This document shows positions 46,465 to 56,841 of a stretch of 64,000 nucleotides of DNA, piece after piece. A program made the position numbers and the translations under genes. This DNA is from Arion vulgaris (taxonomy: Eukaryota; Mollusca; Gastropoda; Stylommatophora; Arionidae), in the NCBI GenBank assembly GCA_020796225.1, contig CM036753.1, forward strand, positions 86,028,941-86,092,940, written 5' to 3'. The notes beneath the pieces were generated by a model. That model saw nothing but the letters and a program-made list of their open reading frames with translations. It was not told the origin of the DNA and did no database searches. How positions within the stretch are numbered: the stretch's first letter is position 1; each line of letters begins with the position of its first letter.

Positions 46465-46600
46465 ACCAGCATGATGGCTAAAACAAGTCACTTTTTCAGA
46501 TGGCTACTTAACAATGTAACGGATTGCTGTGGAGTCAGCAGTGCAGCAAAGATCAAGACGTACCATACAGTTGTACTCAACATAAACTCACCATAAGTAG
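46465..46600 (+). mobile_element. Possible LINE thumb scrap
   Basis: Encodes 'ITSMMAKTSHFFRWLLNNV' and 'AAKIKTYHTVVLNI', loosely matching the 'I-x-x-R-I-x-K-A-x-x-x-F...K-x-x-x-Y-x-x-x-V-L' region of LINE polymerases such as family E. Weak. Confidence 0.3.
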
Positions 46601-46674
46601 ACAACAGAATGACGCTCGAAATGTCCTACTCTGAAAATGTCTGATAAAAATGAAAATGTTAATATACAAAATAT

Positions 46675-46920
46675 TCTTCTTCTTCAAACTCTCCATATCA
46701 ACCATTTGTTAACCACTCTTTATGATTTGTATGTGATCTGAGCCTAAGAGTGATTGAGCGTTGTACCAGTCATGCGCCTACATCCGATTTCTGCGACGTT
46801 TTTTATTTACTAGGGTAGCTTCTCTAGGCTTCTACCTCAGTCGCCTCTTACGACATGCCTTGTAGGTCGCAGTGATACTATTATTTGCTCCTCCTGTGAG
46901 TCCGGCTACACACGGTCGAC
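46675..46920 (+). mobile_element. SINE-like family 3 copy
   Basis: Matches 44310-44600 along its length ('cttcttcaaactctccatat', 'tgatttgtatgtgatctgag', 'tcgcctcttacgacatgcct', 'tgtaggtcgcagtgatacta'). About 80% identical. Confidence 0.65.
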
Positions 46921-46949
46921 TAACATTTGGAATAAAAATATTCAGTGAA

Positions 46950-47012
46950 ATATGCATGACTAGCCAGTATGCATGACTAGCCAGTAAGCATGACTAACCA
47001 GTATGCATGACG
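46950..47012. repeat. Tandem repeat, about 18-bp unit, three to four copies
   Basis: 'tatgcatgactagccag' repeated with small changes. Confidence 0.9.
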
Positions 47013-47274
47013 TGTTCAATATGTCCACTTTGTTATGGTGCATAACATTTTCAAGACAAATCCTCATGTTTTTAACCACTTTGCGACAACATTTCTTTGT
47101 TAATTTCTTCAAAATAACCTCAACTACACCTGGCAGTTGCAATATGAAGCCACTTGAATGTTTTGGATACTCTCTTGCCTGCTTATCCGATCTAGTCTTA
47201 TAAATTCAAATGTCATCAACAAAAGTTCAACCCAGTCAGACTGCTTGAAGATTGGATATATTTGAGCTTCTGTA

Positions 47275-47480
47275 GCTCGATCACAACCTAAGCGTAACTG
47301 GTTCAAACTCTGCGTCGGGCAAATTTGGAAGCAAAATAGTTCGCTTGGATTTTAACAAACGGTAAAAATAGACCTCACCGTTCAGAAAGCTATCGCAAAC
47401 TACTGAATGTATAAGTGGTGTCCAGAAAATCGGCGACTCATTTACTGTTGTTGATGGCTACGTCCTGAAAAGGATATGCC
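47275..47480 (+). mobile_element. SINE family 2 copy
   Basis: Contains the B-box-like 'tggttcaaactctgcg' and the body 'accgttcagaaagctatcgc', 'aaactactgaatgtataag'. The tRNA-like head left of 47290 is degraded. It ends near the TSD of the A2 insertion. Confidence 0.75.
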
Positions 47481-47514
47481 ACAATCGTCATTTTCATATT
47501 TTGTACATCATATA

Positions 47515-48840
47515 AGTTATCAGTTATCAGTTATATGAGGACTATCATCATAGCACTCCGGACATGTCCATAGGTGCTCCGATCTCCGCCTCAGCAAATC
47601 CAGCAGCGTCCAGCGACCCAACACGCCAGTTCGATGTTGATTAATCAATCTCTTTGAATATTTAGTATGTCGTTCTTTTCGGGCTGCACCAATATTGACA
47701 CCCATCTCTTTCAATCTGGTCAGTGAGTGGGATTCACAGCCCTGAAACTCCTCTGTTCGGAAAGACTCTCTCAATGAATGAAGAATGTCACTTCGATCTA
47801 TTGCAGCTCCCTCTGATATTGTAGCTAAGCCAGCCAATCTATCAGCTCGTTCATTACCCCTAACTCCTGCGTGCCCAGGGACAAAAATAAAGGTGATTTC
47901 TCTGATCATTGTCTGTACCAGTACCTCCACCCAGTTGCGTCTCACCATACCTGATTCGACTTTACGAATCATGCTAATGGAGTCACTGAGTATGAAAACA
48001 CGAGAGTAATTGTGAGATGCCAACCAGTTCACCGGCTCCGTAACCGCCCGAACCTCCATTGTCAAGCTACTTGTGGCTGTTGCGTAGGCCCCACTGGCCT
48101 CTTATTATTTTTCCTCCTGAGCGTGCTGAAAAAGCCCACGCACAGCGTTGTTGGCGAATGACTGAACCATCGGTGTAAATAACCACATCTGTATCATTGA
48201 TGATGTCATTCAAGAGAGCCTCCACCTCCACGTTTAGCAGTGATAGATTATTTTGTTCACAGTTTTCTTAATAGATGTAATAACGGTGAAAGCAGTCGGA
48301 AATTGAGGCGGCACAGCAATCCATTCCTCTCCTGTTGCAATTCCGGAAGGATCACATATTTTCCTAAGAGTATCTTCCGCCTGACTCAGCCATGATCTGC
48401 CTCTCTTGAGTCTACACCCTTTCTCCTTAATGAGTTCTTCATGGAGAGGATGTTCCTTGTTTGCATTGATTCTTAGATATGATCGAACTCTCCAAGTTTC
48501 AATTCTGTTAGCAATAGTTGGGAGATCAAGAAGGAATCGCATTGACACTCCTAGTGTATCTTTGGTGCATCCCAGAATGATGCGCATAGCCTCATTCTGA
48601 ATTCTTTCCAGTCTCACTGTTTGCGTAGGACTAATTGTTAGGAGAGCGCATGCATATTCTATACATGACAGAACAATACCTTGGTACAGGAGCACAAGAA
48701 GGCGTTGCTCAATGTTAGCAGCCGCCATGATTCTCAGTGCGGATAGTGCGTTGCGAGCCTTGGCAATAATTTGGTCGATATGGTCCCTAAAGCATAGACT
48801 GCGATCAAATTTTACACCCAAATAACTCATAGATGCTGTT
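47515..48840 (-). mobile_element. LINE family A2, thumb-RNase H-3' end, 9-bp TSD
   Basis: CATCATATA lies at 47506-47514 and 48841-48849. Read leftward: thumb 'MSYLGVKFDRSLCFRDHIDQ', 'RLERIQNEAMRIILGCTKDT' (long open frame 48234-48830), then RNase H with 'YTDGSVIRQ'-like start (about 48170), 'MTMEVRAVTEPVNWLASHNY', 'SRVFILSDSISMIRKVESGM' and 'ITFIFVPGHAGVRGNERADR', and the end 'LGRWTLLDLLRRRSEHLWTC'. The 3' tail is (ACTGATA)n. RNase H catalytic residues are present. It is the best-preserved A2 copy but lacks everything upstream of the thumb. Confidence 0.95.
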
Positions 48841-48849
48841 CATCATATA

Positions 48850-49180
48850 TGATAGAGAAAACCATGTGGCAATCCCGGGTATATAAATATAGGATCTGAC
48901 ATTTATATTACTAAACGTAGTACAACATGTTTTAACGTTAGGGAACATAAGTGTCTAATGTGATTGTATTGTTATAAAACTTAGAGAACATGAGAAATAG
49001 AAAATACGAAGTAGTGATATCCAACGTTGTTGTATATTACGACGCATCTGACTGATGGTTGTAAAGGCATGGGTGACATGTGATGACTGCGGTACTCTTA
49101 CTACTAATAATAACAATACTACTGTTAAGATGTCAACGCTTTCTCCGGTTTAAAAAATAAGTAAAAGTGAGGTGCTAGCG
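48850..49180. other. No recognised feature
   Basis: AT-rich sequence; nothing seen. Confidence 0.45.
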
Positions 49181-49184
49181 GCAA

Positions 49185-49352
49185 TAGAATTGTTGCCCCA
49201 CCCAATAAAATTGCACGTAAAATTGTTGCCTCCCAACTAATTTGCCCCACAACGTAAAATTGTTGCCCCACCCAACGTAAAATTGTTGCCCCACCCAACG
49301 TAAAATTGTTGCCCCCACCCAACGTAAAATTGTTGCCCCCACCCAACGTAAA
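49185..49352. repeat. Tandem repeat, about 24/25-bp unit, about 6-7 copies
   Basis: Unit 'ccacccaacgtaaaattgttgcccc', differing by the number of C residues. Chance frames across it encode repeats such as FTLGGGNN. Confidence 0.95.
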
Positions 49353-50130
49353 ATTGGGAAGATGTGTTCCAGGGAGTACAACGAACACATGAAAATCGTA
49401 TTTCTTTAAAATCTGATTAACGTAAAAACAAGTAGGAATAAAATAGGGCATCATAAATGCATGATACGGACGCCATGACGCCTGCTGACATAGAACGTAT
49501 AAGAAGTAAACAGAAACATATATATGAGAAGAATTAAGCTGAAGTGGTAGATACAAAGGAAATCAGCACACACAAAATGCTATCGTGGATGGATCATATT
49601 CATGTACTTTACATTGGAAGATGTAGGATAACAATATAGAATGAGAGCGAACGAGCATTGATTAACTAGAAACTCGTCTAATGAATATTGAGCTCTCAAG
49701 GTTTAATCAATTTGGAACGCAAATTTGTTGTAGTTTGATTGAAGTTATCGTTTATTTTCTTGCTAAAATTATATCAATAAATGTTGGTCGAAAATTAGTT
49801 AATCTATAAAGTGTATTAGTTTGCTTGTATTTTCCAATACAAGAAAGGTTATATTACATGCTAGCAGTGATATATTGAAAGGGATGTTTACAGTGCTAAC
49901 AGTGAGATGTTTAAAGTTCGTGTCTGTACATCAAGAAATCACGATAATACTGGCATAATACAAACAAACTATTAGTTAGAGACAAGGTCGACAGAAGTAA
50001 TTGTTGAATAAACATAACAAGCATAACATAAATACATTCAATATAGTTGGAAATTGTGAGTTTATAGAATTTGATAGTTTGCGAAATGTAATAGTCTCAC
50101 TGCCAATTAGTGCGTTGATTTCTTCATCAA
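49353..50130. other. No recognised gene
   Basis: AT-rich, no coding or repeat signal. Confidence 0.45.
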
Positions 50131-50138
50131 GAGAATAT

Positions 50139-50216
50139 ATATATATATATATATTTCTATGTGTGTGGGCGTGTGCGTGTGTGTATGTGTGTGATGTGTG
50201 CGTGCGTACGCGTGTG

Positions 50217-50250
<34 letters not shown>

Positions 50251-50256
50251 TATATT
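50139..50256. repeat. Compound microsatellite: (TA)n-(GT/GC)n-(TA)n
   Basis: TA run at 50136-50153, a GTGT/GCGT run at 50160-50216 and a second TA run at 50217-50254. Confidence 0.95.
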
Positions 50257-50289
50257 CAAGTTTCAAGTTTCTTATTCTCATAGGTTAAA

Positions 50290-50345
50290 CTGTTCAATTT
50301 TGCAAATGTGCTATTTCGACTGCCGTCAAGTAATTTGATGCCATG
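50290..50345. repeat. Single unit of the 64-bp repeat found at 50890-51215
   Basis: 'ttttgcaaatgtgctatttc', 'gactgccgtcaagtaatttgatgcc' and 'atgttacaa' match the later units. LINE N and following sequence separate it from the main array. Confidence 0.7.
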
Positions 50346-50349
50346 TTAC

Positions 50350-50650
50350 AAGTCAGGGATGTAATTATATCGCCTAGTCTATTTAACATCTACACAGAGA
50401 AAATCTATAAACAGCTCGAAGAACTGCCATAACTCAAGATCAATAGAAAAAATTATAAATAACGTAAGATATGCAGATGATACAGTAATGGTAGCAAAGA
50501 ATGAGTACGAACTAGTAGATAAGCTAAACAAAACTAGCAAGGAATGCGAAATTTATATTAAAATACAGAATACAAATACTATGCTTACCAACATAAGAAA
50601 ATTACTGTTGAAAATAAATATCTAACAAATAAAATATTTCACACACATAG
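50350..50650 (+). mobile_element. LINE family N, reverse transcriptase core fragment
   Basis: Encodes, with stops, an 'I-S-P-x-L-F-N-I-Y-T-E-K-I-Y-K-Q-L' block, then 'IINNVRYADDTVMVAKNEYE', 'LVDKLNKTSKECEIYIKIQN' in the next frame. YADD is the catalytic Asp pair of the polymerase. Both ends are truncated. A Lys/Arg-rich segment to 50870 may be its tail (TQYNLEECS..., GDD), but this is uncertain. Confidence 0.75.
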
Positions 50651-50889
50651 AGACATGACTATTTGATCAAAACATTGTTAGAGGGAAATTGAAGGGCAGC
50701 GAGTAAGAGAAGGGTCGAGACACATGTAGGAGGAAAAATCAATAGATGGACACAATACAATCTGGAAGAGTGCAGCATCAAGCCAGGAGACAAAGGAAGT
50801 CGGCCGTCCTTTGAAGCCAACCGTCGATGCAAAGACGTCACCTGATGATGATGGTGACGACTTTCGTCAAGCATTTCGACTCGAAGTTA

Positions 50890-51215
50890 CAAGTTCTGTC
50901 TGCTGTACCAAATGCCAGCAAATAATTTGATTATATGTTTCAAATCTGCTGCATCGATTGCAGTCAAATAGTTTAATGCCATTCTGCAACTGTGATGAAT
51001 TGAATGTGATCCAAAAATGTGATGCATTGTTACAACTGTGCTGTATTGACTGTAGTCAAATAGTTTGATGTAAAAAATTATGCAAATATGCTAATTGAAT
51101 ATAATCAAATAATGAATGCAATGTTACAGATGTACTTTATTGGATGTAATCAAATAATTTGATGCAATGTTACAACTGTGCTGTAATGAAAGCCATCAAA
51201 CAAGTTGGTTCAATC
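50890..51215. repeat. Degenerate tandem repeat, about 62-65-bp unit, about 5 copies
   Basis: Units share 'tagtcaaatagtttgatg' and 'caatgttacaactgtgctgta'. Divergence between units is high. Confidence 0.8.
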
Positions 51216-51660
51216 TTACAATCGCGTAACAGGAAACAGTGACAAATATTCCATTCAAAAATCCACTTTACGGAACTTTAGTATCTAGAGAATGTTTTTG
51301 ACAAGTTTATTTAACGGAGGAACTTCGATTAACGTTCACATACTTAACGACAGCTGGTATCCGCTGATATCACAAAGTCAAATGTTGCATGTTGGAATAC
51401 ATAAACACAAGTTGAAGGTGCTTCCGATAGTTTCGTTTGCTATCTGATATCGATTTGATCAATGGTATTTGCACATGATCGATAATGTCGATTGAAATTA
51501 TTGAACACATGTCACAATGAGTTTTTTTGGAGGTTGGCTAGTGTAGCATATTTCAAATATCTATAACTACTTTCACAAGTCAGAAAGGATAATGGAAAAT
51601 AATAATTATCACCCAATCAGTCGCTCAGTCTTTCCGTCTGTCATACAATTCACGAACATC
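51216..51660. other. No recognised feature
   Basis: AT-rich sequence; nothing seen. Confidence 0.4.
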
Positions 51661-51690
51661 TCTCGCTCTCTCTCTCTCTCTCTCTCTCGT
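51661..51690. repeat. (CT)n microsatellite
   Basis: 'ctctcgctctctctctctct' run. Confidence 0.95.
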
Positions 51691-51749
51691 TGTTTTGGCC
51701 ATTTTATCATTCTTATTGTGATATAAAAACAGCTTTTGCCAAGAACGGT

Positions 51750-52660
51750 TTGTTTTCGTCACAATCTTCAGTACCATTTGAAGCTCTGGTGCTTGTCCTT
51801 CGGCGATGTGTTCGAATTCAACCAGCGTTTACTGGGTTCGCTCTTACTATTTTCTTTTAGGTTAGCGACTTAGACGACCTGCCCTCCCGGATTGTTGAGC
51901 GTTATCTGCACAGGCTACCGGTCTTTTTTGGACTATTTGGTTTACCTACCGTCCAGTTTTGTGTACGGTTTGCTCCGCTAGGCATTGGTTGTCCCAATCT
52001 AACTACAAGGCAGTAGTAGTTCCCTGCGAGCGGAAACGTGCACTGGATTCTAGCCTCTGTTGGGCTTTCCAGTTTTTCTGCACATGTGAGTGGTCCGTTC
52101 ACCCCTACGTTTGACGCGCCTCTTCGTCGTTCCACCATCAGTACCTTGTACGTCTGCCCCACCTGTGTATCGTTCACATGCGTGCTCGCTCTACCCTGGT
52201 GCCTGCCCACCATGTCCATCAGTTCTCTCCGTGCTCACATTTACCATGCCTCTAGACTGTCCAGCCACGGAGCTCACAGCTCGAGGAAGGGGCCCCTCAC
52301 TCAGCGGGTCCGGAGTTTCCCACCGGGTCCCAGTTCCCAGCGGGATGCCCCTTTCATCCCTTTTTGTTTATCCGTTCAGCTTTTCCCATCGGCCGGGAGA
52401 GACATGCATTAGTAGTCACTATGGGATTCCGCTCGTCTGTGTTGCGGGCAGATCTCATCCAACGTGACAGCGTCAGCATCTCTACCTACACCGAGTAGCT
52501 CTCCTCGATCTCTACCCGCTTAGCCAAACATTAACCAATGTCTGTTACCAGGGTCACCACGTGGAAGTGGGGTAGGATCTTGATTAGTGCCAGCTCACTA
52601 ATACTGGCGCGGCGTTGTCCCTATAGACCTTTGACCCCCACAAACATCTATCTGCCAATA
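51750..52660. other. GC-rich island of unknown nature
   Basis: About 900 bp with visibly higher GC (pyrimidine-rich plus strand) than the surrounding AT-rich sequence. Open frames of 97-125 codons on both strands are Pro/Ser/Cys-rich, and no domain is recognised. It contains 'gtgcctgcccaccatgtcc', 'agcgggtccggagtttccc' and a C-rich end before 'tttgacccccacaaac'. It may be a retroelement 5' UTR or LTR, a CpG-type promoter or foreign sequence. I see no matching terminal repeats and no protein motif. Confidence 0.4.
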
Positions 52661-52744
52661 TATTAATCGATCTATATGATTGCCTTTTCATAACTATATC
52701 TATATATATATATATTATACTATTTTAATTTATTCCTCTCTTAC

Positions 52745-53575
52745 CTATGAAAGCTACATATGACATGCAAGCAAGTTTCTCCATATCGCTCTATCCTGGG
52801 TAAACCATTCAATCGTCTCTATAGAATTGAGTACGATATTTCTCGCCTCTCTCAGTAAAGTTCGTTTCAGAGTTCCACTCCAATTCTTGCTTTGTAATTC
52901 TTTGATCATTTCTTCTCAAAGTATGTAAGAGTTGTTACTAGTGATCGACCGACCAGCCATTTCGCTGATTTCATCATTTCTGAATTCATCGCATTTTATG
53001 TTCATTATTTTTGGAAGACATCTATTTTCAAATACATTCAGCTTAATTTCTATAACTTTAGTCATTTTCCAACACTCAATTACGTATGTTAGAATTGATA
53101 CAACATTGGAATTGAAAATTTGTAATTTAATTTTATAACTATATAACTTGCTGTTCCATATTTTATTTAGACCTTTAAACGCTAGTGTAGCTTTGATAAT
53201 TCGTATCATAATTTATTTTTTATTTTTCAAAATTTGCTACTGAAATTGGTAAACTGCTATGTTATTTTACCATTTTGAATTCCAACGTAATATCTGCTTT
53301 ACTTGTCATAGGTGTCTTCATTGTATTTGTCTTTTCCTAGTTTACCTGCAGCCCAACTTTTGATGTTATGGACCTGAAGTTACCCGTTTTCTATGCATAC
53401 CTTGTTGTTTTCACGTAACAAGGCAGCATCATCTGCAAAATCCAAATCTTAGAGTTAAATATTTTCTAAACAATCAATGCCAGTTTCGTCTATGCAATAT
53501 TTTCTCCTCACCCAGTCAATGACCGCTCCAAACAATAGCGGGGATCTGTTGTTTGTTCTTATTTCGTCTGATATG
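52745..53575 (-). mobile_element. LINE family H, RT to 3' end
   Basis: Read leftward in several frames: a degraded 'W-S-G...I-D-W-V-R-R-K' region (about 53500), 'LDFADDAALLRENN' (about 53430, catalytic FADD), 'VCIENG'-like palm end, thumb 'MIRIIKATLAFKGLNKIWNS', 'IFNSNVVSILTYVIECWKMT', 'LNVFENRCLPKIMNIK' and then the 'TLKRTLLREARNIVLNSIET' end. The order and the FADD-to-WKMT spacing are typical of RTE-like LINE polymerases. Many stops; inactive. Its end matches 1448-1630 and 39430-39682. Confidence 0.88.
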
Positions 53576-53602
53576 CCATATACATATTTATATTGACGGA
53601 TA

Positions 53603-54266
53603 GATTATTTTGTTTGCAGTTTTTCTTAATGGATGTAATGACTGTAAAAGCAGTCTGAAATTGGGGTGGCACAGCGATCCATTCATCTCCTGGTTCGATT
53701 CCGGAAGGATCACATATTTTCCTAAGAGTATCTTTCTCCTGACTTAGCTATGATCTGCCTCTCTTGAGTCTACAAACTTTCTCCTTAATGAGTTCTTCAT
53801 GGAGAGGATGTTCCTTGTTTGCGTTGATTCTTATATATGATCGAACTCTCCAAGTTGCAATTCTGTTAGCAATAGTGGGGAGGTCAAGAAGGAATCTCAT
53901 TGACACTCCTGGTGTATCTTTGGTGCATCCCAAAATGATGCGCATAGCCTCATTCTAAATTCTTTCCAGTCTCACTGTTTGCGTAGGACTAATTGTTAGG
54001 AGATCGCATGCATATTCTATACATGACAGAACAATACCTTGGTACAGGAGCACAAGAAGGCGTTGCTCATTGTTAGCAGCCGCCATGATTCTCACTGCGG
54101 ATAGTGCATTGCTAGCCTTGGCAACAACTTGGTTGATATGGTCCCTAAAGCATAGACTGCGAACAAATTTTACACCCAAATAACTCATAGATGCTGTTTC
54201 GAGTCAGTATATGTCCATCTAAAGTGACATGTGATGTATCAGACTTCACAATGTGATTATTTATAT
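53603..54266 (-). mobile_element. LINE A2 insertion, inverted 5' segment
   Basis: Minus-strand thumb region: 'MSYLGVKFVRSLCFRDHINQ', 'AMRIILGCTKDTPGVSMRFL', up to the sequence just before RNase H. The RNA-sense end of this piece ('aataatctatc') is exactly where the direct piece at 54267 begins ('tctatcactg'). It and the direct part (54267-55732) are enclosed by one 13-bp duplication, ATATTGACGGATA, at 53590-53602 and 55733-55745. Hence it is the inverted 5' end of the same insertion. Confidence 0.9.
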
Positions 54267-54571
54267 TCTATCACTGATTAAAGTGAAGGTGGAGGCCCTC
54301 TTGAAAGACATCAATGACACAGATGTGGTTAATTAAACCGATGGTTCAGTCATTCGCCAACAACGCTGTGAGTGGTCTTTTTCAGCACGCTCAGGAGGAA
54401 AAATAATAAGAGAGGCCAGTGGGGCCTACGCAACAACCACAAGTAGTTTGACAATGGAGGTTCGGGCGGTAACGGAGGCGGTGAAATGGTTGGCATCTCA
54501 CAACTACTCTCGTGTTTTCATACTCAGTGACTCCATGAACATGATTCGTAAAGTCGCAACTGGGTGGAGGT
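54267..54571 (+). mobile_element. LINE A2 insertion, direct segment, part 1 (RNase H start)
   Basis: Encodes in shifted frames 'VEALLKDINDTDVV', a YTDGSV-type block (stop in place of Tyr), 'TTTSSLTMEVRAVTEAVKWL', 'ASHNYSRVFILSDSMNMIRK'. It breaks at 54571 where a LINE A1 copy is inserted and resumes at 55343. Confidence 0.92.
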
Positions 54572-55330
54572 TTAGTTTAGTTTAGTTTAGTCGTCGGATC
54601 ACCATCACTGAACGTCGAACAAATTAGTCCATAAGTGCTCCGATCTCTCCTCAGTATGTCCATCAGCGTGTGGCGACTAACGACACCGGTTCTTTGTTGG
54701 TTTACAATTCTCTTTGTCTGCCAGCATAGCGTTCTTGTCGAGCTACACCACACTTAACTTTGAGTTCTTGCAGTCTGGTTAGTGTTGTGGATTCACCGCT
54801 ATTACGTGAATCATGTACACACCCTCTCTCCCTTAAGGAATTTATAATATCCGCCTGGTCCATTGCTCGTCCGCTTTGGACAGCAGCCATACCTGCAATC
54901 CTATCCGCACGTTCATTCCCCCTTACACCTGCATGCCTGGCACAAAAATAAAACTGATCTTTGTCAGCTTTGACCTCCACAGCGATTCTATCCAATGTCT
55001 CCTAGCCCATCCTGTTTCAATCTTCCTGAGCATACTCATTGAGTCACTGAGAAAACATGCATGGATAAAGTCTGTGATTCTAGCCAAATCATCGCTTTGG
55101 TAACCGCCATGATTTCCATAGTGAGACTGCTTGTAGTCACGGCAAAACCACCACTGTCTTCCTTCACAACATCACCTCCGACCTGAGCAGTGAAAGCCCA
55201 CGAGCTCCGCACATGTCGAATCACCGAACCATCCGTATAAATGATTACATCATGCTCAGTAAAGAATGCAGGCAACACAACCCACTTGTTGTGGAGGCAG
55301 AGGTTCAGGCATTAATTTCTGAGAACGCAT
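54572..55330 (-). mobile_element. LINE A1 insertion inside A2, with inverted 5' end, 12-bp TSD
   Basis: CTGGGTGGAGGT flanks it at 54560-54571 and 55331-55342. From 55257 leftward it is a normal minus-strand A1 3' part: 'EHDVIIYTDGSVIRHVRSSW', 'SLTMEIMAVTKAMIWLESQT', 'HAGVRGNERADRIAGMAAVQ' and a (CTAAA)n tail at 54572-54590. The segment 55258-55330 is the RNA sequence immediately upstream, but in plus orientation, meaning the 5' 73 bp are inverted. Damaged frames. Confidence 0.93.
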
Positions 55331-55342
55331 CTGGGTGGAGGT

Positions 55343-55732
55343 ACTGGTACAAACAATGATCAGAGAAATCACCTTCATTTTTGTCCCTGGGCACGCAGGA
55401 GATAGGGGTAATGAACGAGCTGATAGATTGCCTGCAGCTACAATATCAGAGGAGCTGCCGTGGATCGAAATGGCATTCTTCACTCATTGAGAGAGTCCAT
55501 CCGAACAGAGAAGTTTCAGGGCTGTGAATCCCACTCGCTGACCAGATTGAGAGAGATGGGTGTCAATATTGGTGAAGCCGAAAAGAAATACATACTAATA
55601 TGCAAGGAGATTGATTAATCAACATCGAACTGGCGTGTTGGGCCGCTGGACGCTGCTGGATTGGCGGAGATCGGAGCACCTATGGACATGTCCGGAGTGC
55701 TATAATGATAGTCCAAATATAACTGATTACTG
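55343..55732 (+). mobile_element. LINE A2 insertion, direct segment, part 2 (3' end)
   Basis: Continues A2 after the A1 insertion: 'WVEVLVQTMIREITFIFVPG'-equivalent sequence, 'HAGDRGNERADRLPAATISE' with frameshift, and the RRSEHLW/CPEC end near 55690-55720, then 'aactgattactgat' tail. About 88% identical to 47515-47930 (complement). Confidence 0.92.
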
Positions 55733-55745
55733 ATATTGACGGATA

Positions 55746-56335
55746 CGGTCTATAAATTTTGGTTGACATAAAACAAGAGAGCATACCCATAACAATAAAA
55801 CTATAATTAAAAGGGGCATAACCACATTATATTTTTATAATTATCATGATTTTTATTTACACTATTAGTACCCTTGAAAATGTTTTTTTTTTAAATCTTG
55901 ATTAAAACAGTAGTATGACATAAAATGTAATTGTATACAGTAATAAAACTGTAACCTCTATTTTATTTTCATTTAAAACTTTTCTTAGGTATAGGTATTT
56001 TCTAGGTCCAAGGAACACGTTCGGTAAGACAGAGAAGTGCGTGAAGACAATCACAACTAACCAAAAACGGAAGACTGGATGGTAGTAGCAATATAAAGAC
56101 TAAAAAAAACACCTGATAGCGATCAGTAGATGAGGTCAAAAAAGTGATAGAAAGCTGAAGAGCAAATGTTGAAGAATAAGTGATGAAAACCGGAAACACG
56201 TGAAGTGAATAAACAACACAAATGGAAAAAATGTACGAAAGAAAAAAACTGAGAAATGTTGAAAGTGTCTGATAAAATCATAGTAAAGAATACTAGAAAA
56301 GAATATCAGAGAAATGTAATTTGACTGAATCACAA
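55746..56335. other. No recognised gene
   Basis: AT-rich with a T-run near 55888 and Phe/Leu-rich chance frames on the minus strand. Confidence 0.45.
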
Positions 56336-56338
56336 CTA

Positions 56339-56544
56339 TTTTTTTTTTTTCAATCCAGAAGCACTTGAGCTGAAAGCTCTTCGGCTGGGTTGCCTTGGAC
56401 ATCGTAACCCTTCGGTTCGGTACCACGAACACCGTAATTCTGGGGAACCTGTGACTTTTCTGCCAGTCCACGGAGTTTAATCCGCACTCACAGAGGACTT
56501 GTCACCCGTAGTTCAACGTGCTACGAACACGCTGGGCAGGCGGG
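56339..56544 (-). mobile_element. SINE family 1 copy
   Basis: The T-run at 56339-56350 is the A-tail complement. 'gcacttgagctgaaagctct', 'cgtaacccttcggttcggta' and 'cacgaacaccgtaattctgg' are diagnostic of the family. The right end has the tRNA-like head complement ('acgctgggcagg'). Confidence 0.85.
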
Positions 56545-56584
56545 CAATCTCATCTGATAAAGTACACAAGTGTGAAAAACGGAT

Positions 56585-56830
56585 GCCATATATTTGAAAT
56601 TGAAGACGACGACTTGGTATTGAAATTGGAAAAGCCACAATGGTCTGGAGAGAAAGGTAATAGAAAGCATGGTTCCTGGAAAACGAGGCAGGGGATGACC
56701 AAATGAAGATGACAGCAGGACATCAAAGAAACCCTGAACATGACGCAGAAAGAGGTAGGAAAACTTGCAAGAGGCAGAGAGCTTTTCATGAGGACTGTGA
56801 TGAATGCGAGGTTCCTCAAGGGACATTCTA
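56585..56830 (+). mobile_element. LINE family P, C-terminal end
   Basis: With a frame change and one stop it encodes 'VIESMVPGKRGRG', 'DIKETLNMTQKEVGKLARGR', 'ELFMRTVMNARFLKGH'. This matches the usual LINE end 'G-K-R-x-R-G-R-P...D-I-x-x-x-L...A-x-D-R-x-x-x-R'. Only the tail remains. Confidence 0.7.
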
Positions 56831-56841
56831 CTACTTGATGA

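Noticed and set aside
52038..52467. Pro/Ser-rich proteins in the GC-rich island
   Set aside because: Several overlapping frames are open simply because GC-rich sequence has few stops; no domain was recognised.
53590..55745. Two separate A2 insertions in head-to-head orientation
   Set aside because: A single 13-bp duplication encloses both parts, and their breakpoints meet at the same element position; one inverted insertion explains this better.
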